From Paenibacillus oryzae (GTDB lineage: Bacteria > Bacillota > Bacilli > Paenibacillales > Paenibacillaceae): DNA of 64,000 nucleotides. How positions within the stretch are numbered: the first letter of the stretch is position 1; each line of letters starts with the position of its first letter. Location: positions 62,001 to 126,000 of the forward strand of contig NZ_LYPA01000031.1 of the NCBI RefSeq assembly GCF_001675045.1. The letters are read 5' to 3'. This document shows, piece after piece, positions 52,115-61,610 of the stretch. A program made the translations under genes and the position numbers. A model generated the notes under the pieces. It was not told the DNA's origin. It searched no databases and saw only the letters and a list, made by a program, of their open reading frames with translations.

Positions 52115-53068
52115 TCAGTTCTGATAGAATTTGAGCATTTGTTGGAGCTTCTCCTGAATAAGGCTTCTTAACCCGGCAGGCTGGCAAACGTTGGCTTCGG
52201 CACCAAGCCCCAAGAAGAAGTGAACGGCCCATGACTGATAAGAAGGACTGATGGAGCGCCTTATAAGCCCTGAACCATCCTCGAAAGTTTGAATAGAAGA
52301 AGATAACCATAATTCCGATTGGCAACGTCTTACGCCTTCAGCAGTCAGATGGACTTCAAGCTTAAGCGTATCTGTCTCATCCATCCTCATAATCCACGGT
52401 CGTATATTCTCATTCTCCGTTAATTTAGTAGTCTCAACATCATCCTTTTGCGGGAGATCAACCAGCTCTTGAACCCTGTCTACCCTAAACACCCGATGGT
52501 CCTGTGCCAGTTCACAGTATGCTTGACAATACCACAACCCGTTCATCGTATAAAGTCCAATGGGATGAATGATTCTTTCTTTGCGTTGGGACGCTTCATA
52601 AATAATTTGAACCGGATGCGGCTCCAATGCGGCATCCAGTAATCCTTTCAGGTGTGGCAGCTCCAATTGATGTGGAGGAACCCAAAATACAATTTTTTGC
52701 TGCATATAATCAATCTTCTGTTTCAGCTCTTTCGGAAGGTAATGATAGAACTTGTGCAAAGCGCTGTTTACCTCATTATCAAAAGGGAGCTGTCGATAGT
52801 TCATCAAGGATTGACCTGCAAGAAATAATGCTGTTGCTTCGTGCTCTGTGAATAGTATGGGCGGAAGCACCTTGTCACGCAGCACCCGGTAACCTCCACC
52901 GGGTCCGGGTTGCGAATATAAGGGGACACCGAGCTCGCTTAACCCCATAAGATCGCGGATCATCGTCCGACGGGATACGCCGCATTCATCGGCCAGCTCC
53001 TGAATGGTAAAGGTTTTACGTTCATTTACCAACATGATGAGTTGGATAAGACGTTGTGCTTTGTTCAT
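52115..53068 (-). CDS. YafY-type HTH/WYL domain regulator
   Basis: 317 residues. N-terminal HTH: TIQELADECGVSRRTMIRDLMGLSELG. A central WYL-like region (IIHPIGLYTMNGLWYCQAYCEL) and C-terminal WCX-like tail follow. Ligand unknown. It is divergent from the small gene and the oxidoreductase at 53211-54193 and probably represses them; a dyad lies in the shared region. Confidence 0.85.
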   Translation of the reverse strand: MNKAQRLIQLIMLVNERKTFTIQELADECGVSRRTMIRDLMGLSELGVPLYSQPGPGGGYRVLRDKVLPPILFTEHEATALFLAGQSLMNYRQLPFDNEVNSALHKFYHYLPKELKQKIDYMQQKIVFWVPPHQLELPHLKGLLDAALEPHPVQIIYEASQRKERIIHPIGLYTMNGLWYCQAYCELAQDHRVFRVDRVQELVDLPQKDDVETTKLTENENIRPWIMRMDETDTLKLEVHLTAEGVRRCQSELWLSSSIQTFEDGSGLIRRSISPSYQSWAVHFFLGLGAEANVCQPAGLRSLIQEKLQQMLKFYQN

Positions 53069-53105
53069 AGGTGGCTATAGCTCCTGTATATATTTTAAGG
53101 GATCT

Positions 53106-53139
53106 AAATAATTAGTGCCATTAGTTGTCACTATTATTT
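53106..53139. promoter_or_regulatory. Dyad in the divergent regulator-oxidoreductase region
   Basis: AAATAATTAGTG and CACTATTATTT form an imperfect inverted repeat (one extra T in the left arm) about 40 bp before the regulator start; it could be its operator. Confidence 0.4.
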
Positions 53140-53210
53140 CGTATACTGGACCATGTAGTCAAGCAAATCCAATTTGCGTTGAACTGAACAGCGAAAGGAA
53201 TGGATATGAG

Positions 53211-53333
53211 ATGGAGAAAACAGCTAAAAAGGTAATGGATCAGATGGCAGAGATGAACAATAAAACGGATGAGGTGCTTGAACGGGTTATGCGACACTTG
53301 ATGCCAGCACAAAAATGGGGGAGTATCGCATGA
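53211..53333 (+). CDS. 40-residue small protein coupled to the oxidoreductase
   Basis: Starts at the ATG at 53211 (AAAGGAATGG upstream) and ends with an ATGA overlap with the next gene (53330). Amphipathic, charged, predicted helical (TAKKVMDQMAEMNNKTDEVL). No known family. The overlap suggests translational coupling or a small partner of the oxidoreductase. Confidence 0.6.
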   Translation: MEKTAKKVMDQMAEMNNKTDEVLERVMRHLMPAQKWGSIA

Positions 53334-54193
53334 AAAAGATTACGATTATAGGACTTGGATCAATGGGAAGCGCGATAGCGCATGTTTTGCTGGATAAGGG
53401 ATATCAGGTTTATGTATGGAATCGTTCCTCCGATAAAGCGCAAGAAGTTGTTCAAAAAGGGGCGCATTTTGGGTCAACTGTTGATGAAGTTATCCGTGCT
53501 AGTACAACAACGATTCTCTGTTTGTCGGATTACGAAGCGTCCTATGAAGTTCTTGTTCATTTGGACGCTCACTCGGCCCTTGCAGGACGTGCGGTGCTGC
53601 AATTAAGCACAGGAAGCCCGCAGCAGGCAAGAGATCTCGAAGCATGGATGCTTGCCAAGGGAGCCAGTTATCTGGATGGAGCCATCGCAGCATCGCCTTC
53701 GCAAATAGGACAACCGGAAGCGGCCATATTTTTTTCTGGCGCAAAGGCTGCTTATGATGAGAATACAGATATTATTAATAGCTTGGCAGGATATGCTCCA
53801 TTTCTTGGAGAAAAGGTTAGTGCGGCTTCCACAACAGATTTGGCTTTTCTTGCCTATTTGTTTGCGGCATATATTGGCTTTTTTCATGCAGCGCGTATCA
53901 TGGAGTCGGATGGCCTGGAGGTCAACGGTCTGGGCCAGCTGATTGCGAGCATCTCGCCCATGATAGGGGATGTAATGAAGTACGAAAGCGAAGTTATCCA
54001 TACTGAACAATATGCAAAGCCCCAAACATCAATTAACACCTGCATGGTCACCATTAAATTGCTGCAGCAGCAGGCTCGGGAAGCCGGAATTAATAATGAC
54101 TTGCCCGCATTTGCCGAGAGGATGTTCAGCCGGGCGATAAAAGAAGGTTATGGAAACGAAGAAGTTGCCGCGATTGTGAAGACGCTCAGGTAA
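53330..54193 (+). CDS. NAD(P)-dependent beta-hydroxyacid/imine reductase-like oxidoreductase
   Basis: 287 residues from the ATG at 53330. Rossmann motif ITIIGLGSMGSAIAHVLL at the start and LQLSTGSPQQAR (substrate loop). The 6PGDH/HIBADH family Lys is not evident; a Leu/Ala region follows instead, as in imine-reductase-like members (IRED fold). It shares the promoter region with a WYL regulator and is preceded by a coupled small ORF. Confidence 0.8.
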   Translation: MKKITIIGLGSMGSAIAHVLLDKGYQVYVWNRSSDKAQEVVQKGAHFGSTVDEVIRASTTTILCLSDYEASYEVLVHLDAHSALAGRAVLQLSTGSPQQARDLEAWMLAKGASYLDGAIAASPSQIGQPEAAIFFSGAKAAYDENTDIINSLAGYAPFLGEKVSAASTTDLAFLAYLFAAYIGFFHAARIMESDGLEVNGLGQLIASISPMIGDVMKYESEVIHTEQYAKPQTSINTCMVTIKLLQQQAREAGINNDLPAFAERMFSRAIKEGYGNEEVAAIVKTLR

Positions 54194-54234
54194 TAAAGGG
54201 TTTTCCGAGCAAGCGGAAAGGCGGTGGATGAACT

Positions 54235-54741
54235 GTGGAGAGTCCTCAGGTTAAGCAAGCTTTAAGGGCTATTTCTTTTGAGGAGTATGTGCAAAAGGGA
54301 ACATTGCCGCGATGTTTCCCCGAAGGTATGTCTATTACGCTGGAACAGGCAAATGTGGCGGCCGACGAGGTATGGGAAGATGGCGGCGCGAAAGTGTTCA
54401 GCTTCAATTACGAGGGATATTCAGTGAACATCACTTTTTGTTGCGACAGCGCTGCTTACTTATTCGATAGCGTGGACATTTGGTCAGGTACGGAGGCCGG
54501 CGCATCGAAGTTTGGTCATCTATATACCTTGGAGGGTGCCAGGGGGCTTGCGGGACAACTAGGCATAAATCTATTAGGGTTCCAGATAGAGGATGAATAT
54601 GTCGGCCTGTTCCCTAGCGCCGTTACGGTGCATTACCTGAAGCGTGGAAATAAATGGAATCTCGTTAAGGCGGCAGGAGCTTACCGTAGTTATGAGGATA
54701 CTCTTGCCAGCCTGCAAAGGATAGCAAACGTTTGCGATTAA
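54235..54741 (+). CDS. Hypothetical soluble protein
   Basis: 168 residues from a GTG at 54235 (GGCGGTGGAT upstream). Acidic, no TM segment. FSFNYEGYSVNITFCCDSAAYL is a beta-rich core. It follows the oxidoreductase gene by about 40 bp. No family recognised. Confidence 0.6.
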   Translation: MESPQVKQALRAISFEEYVQKGTLPRCFPEGMSITLEQANVAADEVWEDGGAKVFSFNYEGYSVNITFCCDSAAYLFDSVDIWSGTEAGASKFGHLYTLEGARGLAGQLGINLLGFQIEDEYVGLFPSAVTVHYLKRGNKWNLVKAAGAYRSYEDTLASLQRIANVCD

Positions 54742-54749
54742 CTAAAAAC

Positions 54750-54859
54750 GGGGCTGTCCGAAAAGTCAATCGGAAGTAATCATTATTCAGCAGAGAGGAC
54801 CGGAGGGGAAGGGTTTTGCTGAATAATGATTCATCGTAACGGGCCTTTCGGGCAGTCCC
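54750..54859. mobile_element. MITE-like element, internally deleted copy 3
   Basis: 110 bp with the same ends as copies 1 and 2 (GGGGCTGTCCGAAAAGTC / CTTTCGGGCAGTCCC), but about 113 bp of the centre is missing. The remaining AATCATTATTCAGCA and TGCTGAATAATGATT arms form a perfect 15-bp stem. Confidence 0.75.
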
Positions 54860-54883
54860 ATTCGTTTTCTATAGACATATTTG

Positions 54884-56410
54884 TTATCTCGCTTGATCAA
54901 AAATCCGATAGACATCCTCCGTGTTGTCCGAATGGGAACGGCGTACAAGCTCCAGGCTTTTTATGCTCCAGTCGCTGTCTGCACGCAAGTAGAAGAACGA
55001 GTCCCCATGTTCAACGATGGCATCGCCAATCAGCTTTGTCTGGAAATCAGAGTATTTGGTGCTGTATTCAGCATACTTCCCGGTATCAGACAGAGATTCA
55101 CCCTTAAATAACGGCTTTGGCTCTCCTGAAAAGGTGCCGATACGCGACGATTTTACATCCAATACATGTGTAAAGTCTGATACAGCTCCTGTGGCCGCAT
55201 CGCTCCCCAAATATACTGCGTTTCCGTTGTCCGAAGCTGCCGCGTGAAGAAAAGGGATTCCTATGTTTTGCTCCTTCAGCTCGTCAGATGAAATACGACT
55301 GTGTATTTTACGGTTCTCTATGTCGTACACCAGCAATCCGAATGTACCCTGCATAATAGCCCTCGTCCCATCCCCATACATCAGCCACGGCATTTCTGCG
55401 CCAATGTTCATTTGTTCAATATCGGATAAATCCAATGGACGAGGCGCCATCTCAGCTCCGCGTGATCCAACGGGATCGGTCAGGAGTCCGAAGCAGAGGG
55501 TTATCAGCACAAGTGTTGCAAGGGCTAGCGCCCAGCCCCCGGTTTTTTTATAGCGCAACACATTTTTTATTCTGTCCTTCGTATCGCCTTCTCCAAAAGC
55601 AAGCGGCGCTCCGCCTATCCTTCGATTGCTCGTCGCAAGCGTTAAAAGCGAAGAGGAATAGTCCTTTTTTACATCATGCCCAAGACGTTTGATAACCGCT
55701 TCGTCGCAGGACATTTCCATATCCTTTGCGCTTAAGAAAAAGGCTAGCCATACAAGGGGATTAAACCAGTGGATGCACAGTGCCAGAAACGCCACTAGCT
55801 TAATGATAGGGTCAAAGCGCCTGATATGGGTTTGCTCATGCAGTAAAATATAGCTTCTCTCTTTATCGGAAAGATGCGCCGGCAAATAAATGACTGGACG
55901 GAAAACACCCATAACAAACGCCGTATGAATTCGGTTGGAAGTATAAATATTTTCACTGCAGTGAACCGCATCCTTTAGGCAGTTTCGCAGCTTAAGTAGG
56001 CTGATGAGGCTATAAAGCAGCAATGCGGCAAAGCCGATTACCCAGATAAGACCGCCGGTAAAAATCCATAACTGCAGCGGGTCCGCGCTGGCATAAGGCG
56101 CAGAAGGAGGAAGCGAGGTCTCCAAACCCGCAGGAGCCGCGGGAATCACGGCAACAGCTTCTGTCGGGACGGCCGGCAGAGCCATGCCGGTAATACTCCC
56201 CGTAACGGATGCTGTCTTAAGCGGCAACAGACTGGCAACGCTCTCCAAGGAAACGGGAAAAAGGAGCCGGACCAGCACGACGCTCCACAGTGCATAGGCA
56301 AATATTTTTGGCGCCCTTTTCAGAAGCAGGCGGGCGGCGAGCACAACCAGAATAACCATGCTTGCAGTAAAGCTCATATCGAGAGTTTGCAAAAATAATT
56401 TTTCAAGCAT
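54884..56410 (-). CDS. BlaR1/MecR1-like M56 membrane metallopeptidase with a non-penicillin sensor
   Basis: 508 residues. Four TM helices; zinc protease motif HEQTHIRRFD (HExxH) in the cytoplasmic loop. The extracellular C-terminal half (after about residue 300) does not contain the transpeptidase SxxK/SxN motifs. Instead it is beta-rich (PWLMYGDGTRAIMQGTFGLL, YLGSDAATGAVSDFTHVLDV), suggesting a different signal. It is next to a BlaI-type repressor, whose cleavage is the expected output. Confidence 0.8.
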   Translation of the reverse strand: MLEKLFLQTLDMSFTASMVILVVLAARLLLKRAPKIFAYALWSVVLVRLLFPVSLESVASLLPLKTASVTGSITGMALPAVPTEAVAVIPAAPAGLETSLPPSAPYASADPLQLWIFTGGLIWVIGFAALLLYSLISLLKLRNCLKDAVHCSENIYTSNRIHTAFVMGVFRPVIYLPAHLSDKERSYILLHEQTHIRRFDPIIKLVAFLALCIHWFNPLVWLAFFLSAKDMEMSCDEAVIKRLGHDVKKDYSSSLLTLATSNRRIGGAPLAFGEGDTKDRIKNVLRYKKTGGWALALATLVLITLCFGLLTDPVGSRGAEMAPRPLDLSDIEQMNIGAEMPWLMYGDGTRAIMQGTFGLLVYDIENRKIHSRISSDELKEQNIGIPFLHAAASDNGNAVYLGSDAATGAVSDFTHVLDVKSSRIGTFSGEPKPLFKGESLSDTGKYAEYSTKYSDFQTKLIGDAIVEHGDSFFYLRADSDWSIKSLELVRRSHSDNTEDVYRIFDQAR

Positions 56411-56415
56411 GGCGG

Positions 56416-56778
56416 TTATTCCTCCTTATGCTCGTCAATCAGCTTTTTAATTTCACTAATTTCTTTGGCGCTCAGCTTCTTTCTGCGGGTAAAAGCCGCC
56501 AAAAATTTCGGCAAGGAGCCTCCGAAGCTTTCATTCAAAAGCTGTTCGCCCTGCGCGGCGCCAAACTCGGCTTTGGACATCAGCGACGTGACTGTGCCGC
56601 CGTTGTTGGCAAAGATGCCGCGGTCGCATAAACGCTTGAGCATCGTATAGGTGGTGGTGCGCTTCCACTCAAAGGCTTCGGCGCATAATTCGGTGAGGGT
56701 GCGCGAGCTGACCGGCTCATGTTCCCAGATGATATCGGCAAATCGTTGCTCCAGCTCGCCTAGTTTGTACGGTTCCAT
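56416..56778 (-). CDS. BlaI/MecI family transcriptional repressor
   Basis: 120 residues from the ATG at 56778 (AGGAG eight bases upstream; the ATG at 56784 is too close). Winged helix: SSRTLTELCAEAFEWKRTTTYTMLKRLCDRG. The C-terminal dimer part contains a site typical for metalloprotease cleavage. It precedes the BlaR1-like gene by 5 bp and lies behind a perfect dyad, so the pair is autoregulated. Confidence 0.85.
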   Translation of the reverse strand: MEPYKLGELEQRFADIIWEHEPVSSRTLTELCAEAFEWKRTTTYTMLKRLCDRGIFANNGGTVTSLMSKAEFGAAQGEQLLNESFGGSLPKFLAAFTRRKKLSAKEISEIKKLIDEHKEE

Positions 56779-56802
56779 AAGCATTTCTCCTGTCGTATGT
56801 CA

Positions 56803-56822
56803 TTAGACTAAACTCAGTCTAA
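56803..56822 (-). promoter_or_regulatory. Operator/promoter of the BlaI-like operon
   Basis: TTAGACTAAACTCAGTCTAA has perfect 7-bp arms; a further half site TTAGAC follows. On the minus strand TTGTCT-N17-TTTAGT places the -10 inside the dyad, as expected for BlaI repression. Confidence 0.65.
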
Positions 56823-56996
56823 CGAAATTAGACAACTGTGTCAACAGCAAAAGCGGCATGGGCTGGAGCCGTGCAGACGGATGAAGACATACAGTCCATC
56901 TGGCTCCTTCACATGTGAGCAAGCGCATTTGCTTCCGGCCGTTTGCAGGGTTAAAATGGGAATGATTCACCACTTATATGAAAGGCGGTAAATCAA

Positions 56997-57980
56997 ATGA
57001 ATTATAGACGATTAGGCTCATCGAAGATTGAGGTCAGCGAGCTGAGCTTTGGCACTTGGGCCATTGGCGGAGCTTGGGGAAACCGGGATGACGGGGAGGC
57101 GCTTCGGGCATTGGACGAGGCGATTGACGCCGGAGTTAATTTTTTCGATACGGCGGATGTTTACGGCGATGGTCATAGCGAACGGCTGTTGGCCAAAGCT
57201 ACCAAAGGTAAAGCCGACCGGATTGCCATTGCGACGAAGTTTTGCCGCGGGGGCGATATCCATGATCCGGAGACCTATTCCGAACGCCGCGTTACCGACT
57301 ATTGCGAAGCCAGCTTGCAGAGGCTGGAACGAGAGGCAATTGATCTGTACCAGATTCATTGTCCGCCGCTTTCCATCATTAAAGATGGAAGCGTATTCCA
57401 TGTGCTGGACAAGTTGAAGTCTGAGGGTAAAATAAAGGAATATGGAGTGAGCGTGGAATCTGTTGAGGAGGGAATGGCTTGTATGGCCTATCCCGGCGTA
57501 CGCGCGCTTCAGGTTATTTTCAATTTATTCCGGCAAAAGCCGGCTGACGAATTATTGGAGCAGGCCAAGGGACGCGGAGTGGGTATTCTGGTCCGTTTGC
57601 CGCTGGCCAGCGGTTTGCTGACGGGCAAGTTTACCTTCAACACCACCTTCCCGGCCGATGATCACCGCCGCTTTAATGAAAACGGCGAACACTTCAATGT
57701 AGGCGAGACGTTTGGCGGACTTGGCCTGGCCAAAGGCGTGGAGCTCGCGGAGCAGCTGCGCTGGATTGAGGAAGGGCGCGACAACATGACCCGCGCTTCG
57801 CTTCGCTGGCTGCTGGATCATGATGCCGTAAGCTGCGTGATTCCGGGCTTCAAAACAAAGGAGCAGGTCCGCGACAATTTGGCGGCGCTTCATGTCCCGT
57901 CTTTTACAGATGAGGAGCTTGACCGGATAAGGAGTTTCTACAAGGAGCAGGTCCATCCTTATATTCGAGGCTCCTATTAA
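56997..57980 (+). CDS. Aldo/keto reductase
   Basis: 327 residues. Catalytic Asp-Tyr in FFDTADVYGDGHSERLLA, Lys in IATKFCRGG and His in LYQIHCPP. Different subgroup from the reductase at 23334. AAGGCGG 10 nt upstream of the ATG. Substrate unknown. The CcdC-like gene follows after 50 bp. Confidence 0.85.
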   Translation: MNYRRLGSSKIEVSELSFGTWAIGGAWGNRDDGEALRALDEAIDAGVNFFDTADVYGDGHSERLLAKATKGKADRIAIATKFCRGGDIHDPETYSERRVTDYCEASLQRLEREAIDLYQIHCPPLSIIKDGSVFHVLDKLKSEGKIKEYGVSVESVEEGMACMAYPGVRALQVIFNLFRQKPADELLEQAKGRGVGILVRLPLASGLLTGKFTFNTTFPADDHRRFNENGEHFNVGETFGGLGLAKGVELAEQLRWIEEGRDNMTRASLRWLLDHDAVSCVIPGFKTKEQVRDNLAALHVPSFTDEELDRIRSFYKEQVHPYIRGSY

Positions 57981-58031
57981 CAGGGACGGTATGACTGTAC
58001 TATCAAGCTGAATCGGAAAGGAGGAGCGCCA

Positions 58032-58526
58032 TTGAACTGGTCTGATCCTGTTATACAAGCCGGCTCGATCGCAATGCCGCTTTTTGGCGGACTCATGCTG
58101 ATTGCGCTGCGTATTCGTGCAGGCAGGCGGCCTGCCACGCTGCGCAAAATCGTGATGCCGCCGCTGGGGATGGCGACCGGGTTTATTATGTTTGCCTTCC
58201 CCGTCACGCATATTCCATGGCTGTGGGCTCTATCGGCCTTTGGTACGGGACTGCTCATGTTTTCCTTCCCGCTTGTCGTGTCTACCCGGCTTGAAAAAGT
58301 GCAGGAGGACATTTATGTGAGGCGCTCCAAAGCGTTTATTGCAATATTGGCCGTGCTGCTTCTTATCCGGCTGCTGCTGCATGGCGTCGTTGAGAATTAC
58401 ATGACCATCCCGCAGACCGGCGCGATATTTTATTTGCTTGCCTTTGGCATGATTGTGCCGTGGCGGCTGGCTATGCTAAGCGATTATTTGCGGCTGTCGT
58501 CGCCGCTCCGCGAAGCAGAAGAGTAA
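58032..58526 (+). CDS. ccdC: CcdC family membrane protein
   Basis: 164 residues from a TTG at 58032 (AAAGGAGG seven bases upstream). Five TM helices, with RIRAGRRPATLRKIVMPPLGM and RSKAFIAILAVLLLIR typical of CcdC (DUF1453). B. subtilis ccdC sits in the cytochrome c biogenesis locus, but its function is not settled. Confidence 0.85.
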   Translation: MNWSDPVIQAGSIAMPLFGGLMLIALRIRAGRRPATLRKIVMPPLGMATGFIMFAFPVTHIPWLWALSAFGTGLLMFSFPLVVSTRLEKVQEDIYVRRSKAFIAILAVLLLIRLLLHGVVENYMTIPQTGAIFYLLAFGMIVPWRLAMLSDYLRLSSPLREAEE

Positions 58527-58589
58527 CAAATAGACAACATTTTTCCTTTATAAGAATATATCCGTTACAGCTTCCAGGTGTACCCCTCG

Positions 58590-59432
58590 TCAGGTGTCGG
58601 AGCTGGATTGCAGACATTTCAGCTGCGAAGCCATCGTCCATACCTTAAGCAGCGTTTTTGCGAAATAATAGCCCTGATGGACCAAAAGCGCGACAAGGCC
58701 CGCCCAGAGGAAGGATAAGCTGCTCACCGTGAAGCTGGCCAGCAGGCCGATTCCCCACATAGCCAGCGTAAGTCCGGCATAGGGCAAAAATCGTTTCAAA
58801 GCATGCCAAAGCGACGGCCAAATGCCTTCTTCGGTAACCGTACCAATCTGCATGGCCAAAAACAAAAGCGATAACAGCGCGCCCCAGACCAGCCATAATG
58901 CGGCACCGGGGAGCAGGGCGACTGCCGCATCCGAAGCTGAAGCGCTTTGCAAGGCAGTCTGCAAGCCTCGCGGGAGCAGCCACCATGCGGGAAGGAGCGC
59001 AAGAATCGTTTGCAGCCAATAAAGGAGCGAGACGGGCAGCCACTTTTTGCGAATCCCCGTCAAAAAGCTGCTTTTTCCGCTGCCTTGTCCCCTTTGGTGC
59101 ATGGAATACAGCAGCCCTGCATTAAACAAGGGGCTTAGAAGGATGCGGGCGGCGAGCAGGCCGCCCAGCATCCAGAGATAAGGATAGGCTAAATCCGTTT
59201 TGAACAATTGAAATTGCGCCTCCGCCAGAAACTGGCTTTTTATACTGTCCAGAACGCCGGATGAGGCATTGACCATTTCAGCGGGGGGCAGCCGCTTGAG
59301 GAGGGGCGCGACCACGTTATCCATTGTCCGATAAATTAACAGCCCCCAAACCAGCTGGTACAAAAAAAGCAGCAATACGAGATGGAAGTGATTTAAGGAC
59401 AACCGCCAGCCCTGTGCCATAAATGTTTTCAT
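58590..59432 (-). CDS. Polytopic membrane protein, unknown
   Basis: 280 residues, six or seven TM helices, no soluble domain. Segments LLLFLYQLVWGLLIYRTM and LPLGAALWLVWGALLSLLFLAM-like helices alternate with short basic loops. No family recognised. It is followed downstream on the same strand only by a gap before the CcdC-like gene. Confidence 0.6.
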   Translation of the reverse strand: MKTFMAQGWRLSLNHFHLVLLLFLYQLVWGLLIYRTMDNVVAPLLKRLPPAEMVNASSGVLDSIKSQFLAEAQFQLFKTDLAYPYLWMLGGLLAARILLSPLFNAGLLYSMHQRGQGSGKSSFLTGIRKKWLPVSLLYWLQTILALLPAWWLLPRGLQTALQSASASDAAVALLPGAALWLVWGALLSLLFLAMQIGTVTEEGIWPSLWHALKRFLPYAGLTLAMWGIGLLASFTVSSLSFLWAGLVALLVHQGYYFAKTLLKVWTMASQLKCLQSSSDT

Positions 59433-59485
59433 GGATGGTCCTCTCCTTATCTTGTTTGTTCAGAAAGCTCGTTACTCGGCATGGA

Positions 59486-61507
59486 TTACCAGCCTACAAG
59501 ACCCAGCAGACCCTGAACCAGCTTGGCAGCGGACAGGCTCCAGCGGATCTGCGTCTCCTTTGGCAGCTCGGCCAGCATAAAGTTGTTGATCAGCTTATTG
59601 TCCAGCACATTGGCCTGCTGAGGATCAACCATAACCCATTCCAGCGGGTAAGGAGATGTTTCGGTATATTGAACATGGGTGTCCAGGCCGTCCCATTCCC
59701 TGGAGATTAATGTGCCGTCGCTAAATTTAAACTGGATGGGAATCGGTCCGGCGACGCCGCCGTTGCGTTTGATCAGCACCTTGGATTCGTACATCGTTTT
59801 TTCCTGCCCGCTCAAGGAGCGGGTGTTTGCCAGTTCAACGCTGAAATCCGCCATTTGGCTGCCGTAAATGTATTGATTGAAATAATCGCTCCACTTGGCT
59901 TTGGTGCTATTTTCGAGGATACGCTGGAAATCGCCGGTTGTTGGATGCTTGAATTTGTATTTCTGAAAATAAGACCGCATCACTTTGGCCATCATGCGTT
60001 CGCCAACTTTATTTTCGATATCCAGCAAAACAAGCTTGGCTCGCATGTAGACATTTTCCGCGTATTCGCGATGGCTGCTATATTCCCAGGACGCCAGCTT
60101 CAGAGGAGCGGGGCTGGTCATATAGCTGGCCTCCAGGCGCAGGTTGGGGCTGACTCCATACGCCTCCTCCATCACCTTGTCCTCCGCGTAGGAGGTGAAG
60201 CCTTCATCCAGCCAGGCCTCCTCGAATTCGTTGGAGGCGACCATACCGTACCAGTATTGGTGGCCAATCTCATGCACGACCGTACGCTCCAGCTCGTAGC
60301 CGGGCGAAGTCTTTTCCGCTGAGAAGGCTGTCACAAGCGTCGGGTATTCCATGCCTCCGGCTCCTCCCGCGCCGGCGGGCGGCACTACGATGGACAAGGT
60401 GCTATAAGGGTAAGCGCCATACCACTTGGCATAGCTGCCCAGCGCCGACTTGGCGGCGTGCATATAACGGTCGCTAAGGTCCGCATGGGCAGGGTCTAAA
60501 TACAGCTTGATGCGAACGCCGGGAACGCCCTTGTCCGAAAAGGCTTCTTCCTTATAAATGAAATCCGGCGAAGCGGCCCAGGCAAAGTCATGAACATCCT
60601 CTGCGTAGAATTGAAAGGATTTGTAGCCGTTTTCTGCTGCGGCTGCGGGTTTGGTTTGAAAACCGGTAGCGGCAACAGTATAGGCTTCCGGTACCGATAT
60701 ACGAACGCTGTAAATGCCAAAATCGCTATAAAACTCGGAGTTGCCATGATATTGATGGACATTCCAGCCTTCCGCCACACGTCCTCGTGTTCCTGCCGTT
60801 TCGTAAACAGCCAGCTTGGGAAACCATTGTCCAGCCATAACAAAATCGTCATAATAGCCCATCCGCGCAAAAACCTGCGGCATCTTCACCTCGAAACCCA
60901 TTTTCAAGGTGACGGATTCGCCCGGCGCCACCGGCTCGATCAGGCGCAGTCTTGCGAGCGTAAAGTCGTGCACATTGCCATCATCAGGCTGAATGGCCTG
61001 AAGGCGCGGCAGCAGGCTTGCGCCGCTCTCGGTTTGCAGCGACAGCAGCTCCATATGGCCTTGTCCAGCGGGCGTAGCCTTGTCCCCTCTGAGCTTGCCG
61101 CCTGACTCCGTCATAAAAGTTGTTTTGGGTGACTGGAAGGCGTTGGGATACAGATGGAAATACAGCTCGGACACCGGTTTTTTGCCGGGATTGGTCCAGG
61201 TTACGTTTTGCGTGCCGTCCAGATGCTTGCCGTCTTCGCGCAGAGTGACTTGAATGTGATATTCGGCGACCCGTTTACTTAACGCTTCCGGAAGCGGGGG
61301 CGGAGCTTGATCGGGCTTTTGCGCGCCTCCCGGAGCGGAAGGCTCCGATACGACGGGCGTTATTCCGGACGGAGCTTGAGCGGCTGGAGCAAGCGCGTAT
61401 GTATATTGGGATTTCCAGGCAAATCCAAAGTTGTTTTGCGCCGAGATGATGGTGACTGATCCGATGAGTAAACCGAATAATATGCGTTTAATATAGCGTG
61501 GAGTCAT
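59486..61507 (-). CDS. M1 family zinc aminopeptidase-like, secreted
   Basis: 673 residues from the ATG at 61507 (GGGAGGG upstream). N-terminal signal/TM (residues 5-25), then a beta-domain (QVTLREDGKHLDGTQNVTWT). Catalytic domain: HEIGHQYWYG with the third ligand Glu in EEAWLDEGFTSYAED (HExxH-x18-E). The GAMEN-like exopeptidase motif appears as AGGAGGMEYPT. Extracellular or membrane-anchored peptidase. It is divergent from the YwhD gene. Confidence 0.85.
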   Translation of the reverse strand: MTPRYIKRILFGLLIGSVTIISAQNNFGFAWKSQYTYALAPAAQAPSGITPVVSEPSAPGGAQKPDQAPPPLPEALSKRVAEYHIQVTLREDGKHLDGTQNVTWTNPGKKPVSELYFHLYPNAFQSPKTTFMTESGGKLRGDKATPAGQGHMELLSLQTESGASLLPRLQAIQPDDGNVHDFTLARLRLIEPVAPGESVTLKMGFEVKMPQVFARMGYYDDFVMAGQWFPKLAVYETAGTRGRVAEGWNVHQYHGNSEFYSDFGIYSVRISVPEAYTVAATGFQTKPAAAAENGYKSFQFYAEDVHDFAWAASPDFIYKEEAFSDKGVPGVRIKLYLDPAHADLSDRYMHAAKSALGSYAKWYGAYPYSTLSIVVPPAGAGGAGGMEYPTLVTAFSAEKTSPGYELERTVVHEIGHQYWYGMVASNEFEEAWLDEGFTSYAEDKVMEEAYGVSPNLRLEASYMTSPAPLKLASWEYSSHREYAENVYMRAKLVLLDIENKVGERMMAKVMRSYFQKYKFKHPTTGDFQRILENSTKAKWSDYFNQYIYGSQMADFSVELANTRSLSGQEKTMYESKVLIKRNGGVAGPIPIQFKFSDGTLISREWDGLDTHVQYTETSPYPLEWVMVDPQQANVLDNKLINNFMLAELPKETQIRWSLSAAKLVQGLLGLVGW

Positions 61508-61610
61508 TACTGTTTCCCTCCCGTTGACAAGCATCTACAGCATGTATATGTTTGCTTTTCCAGGATTATTAGCTAAAATGGAATTATTGTACGGGAAGGT
61601 GGGAACTGCG

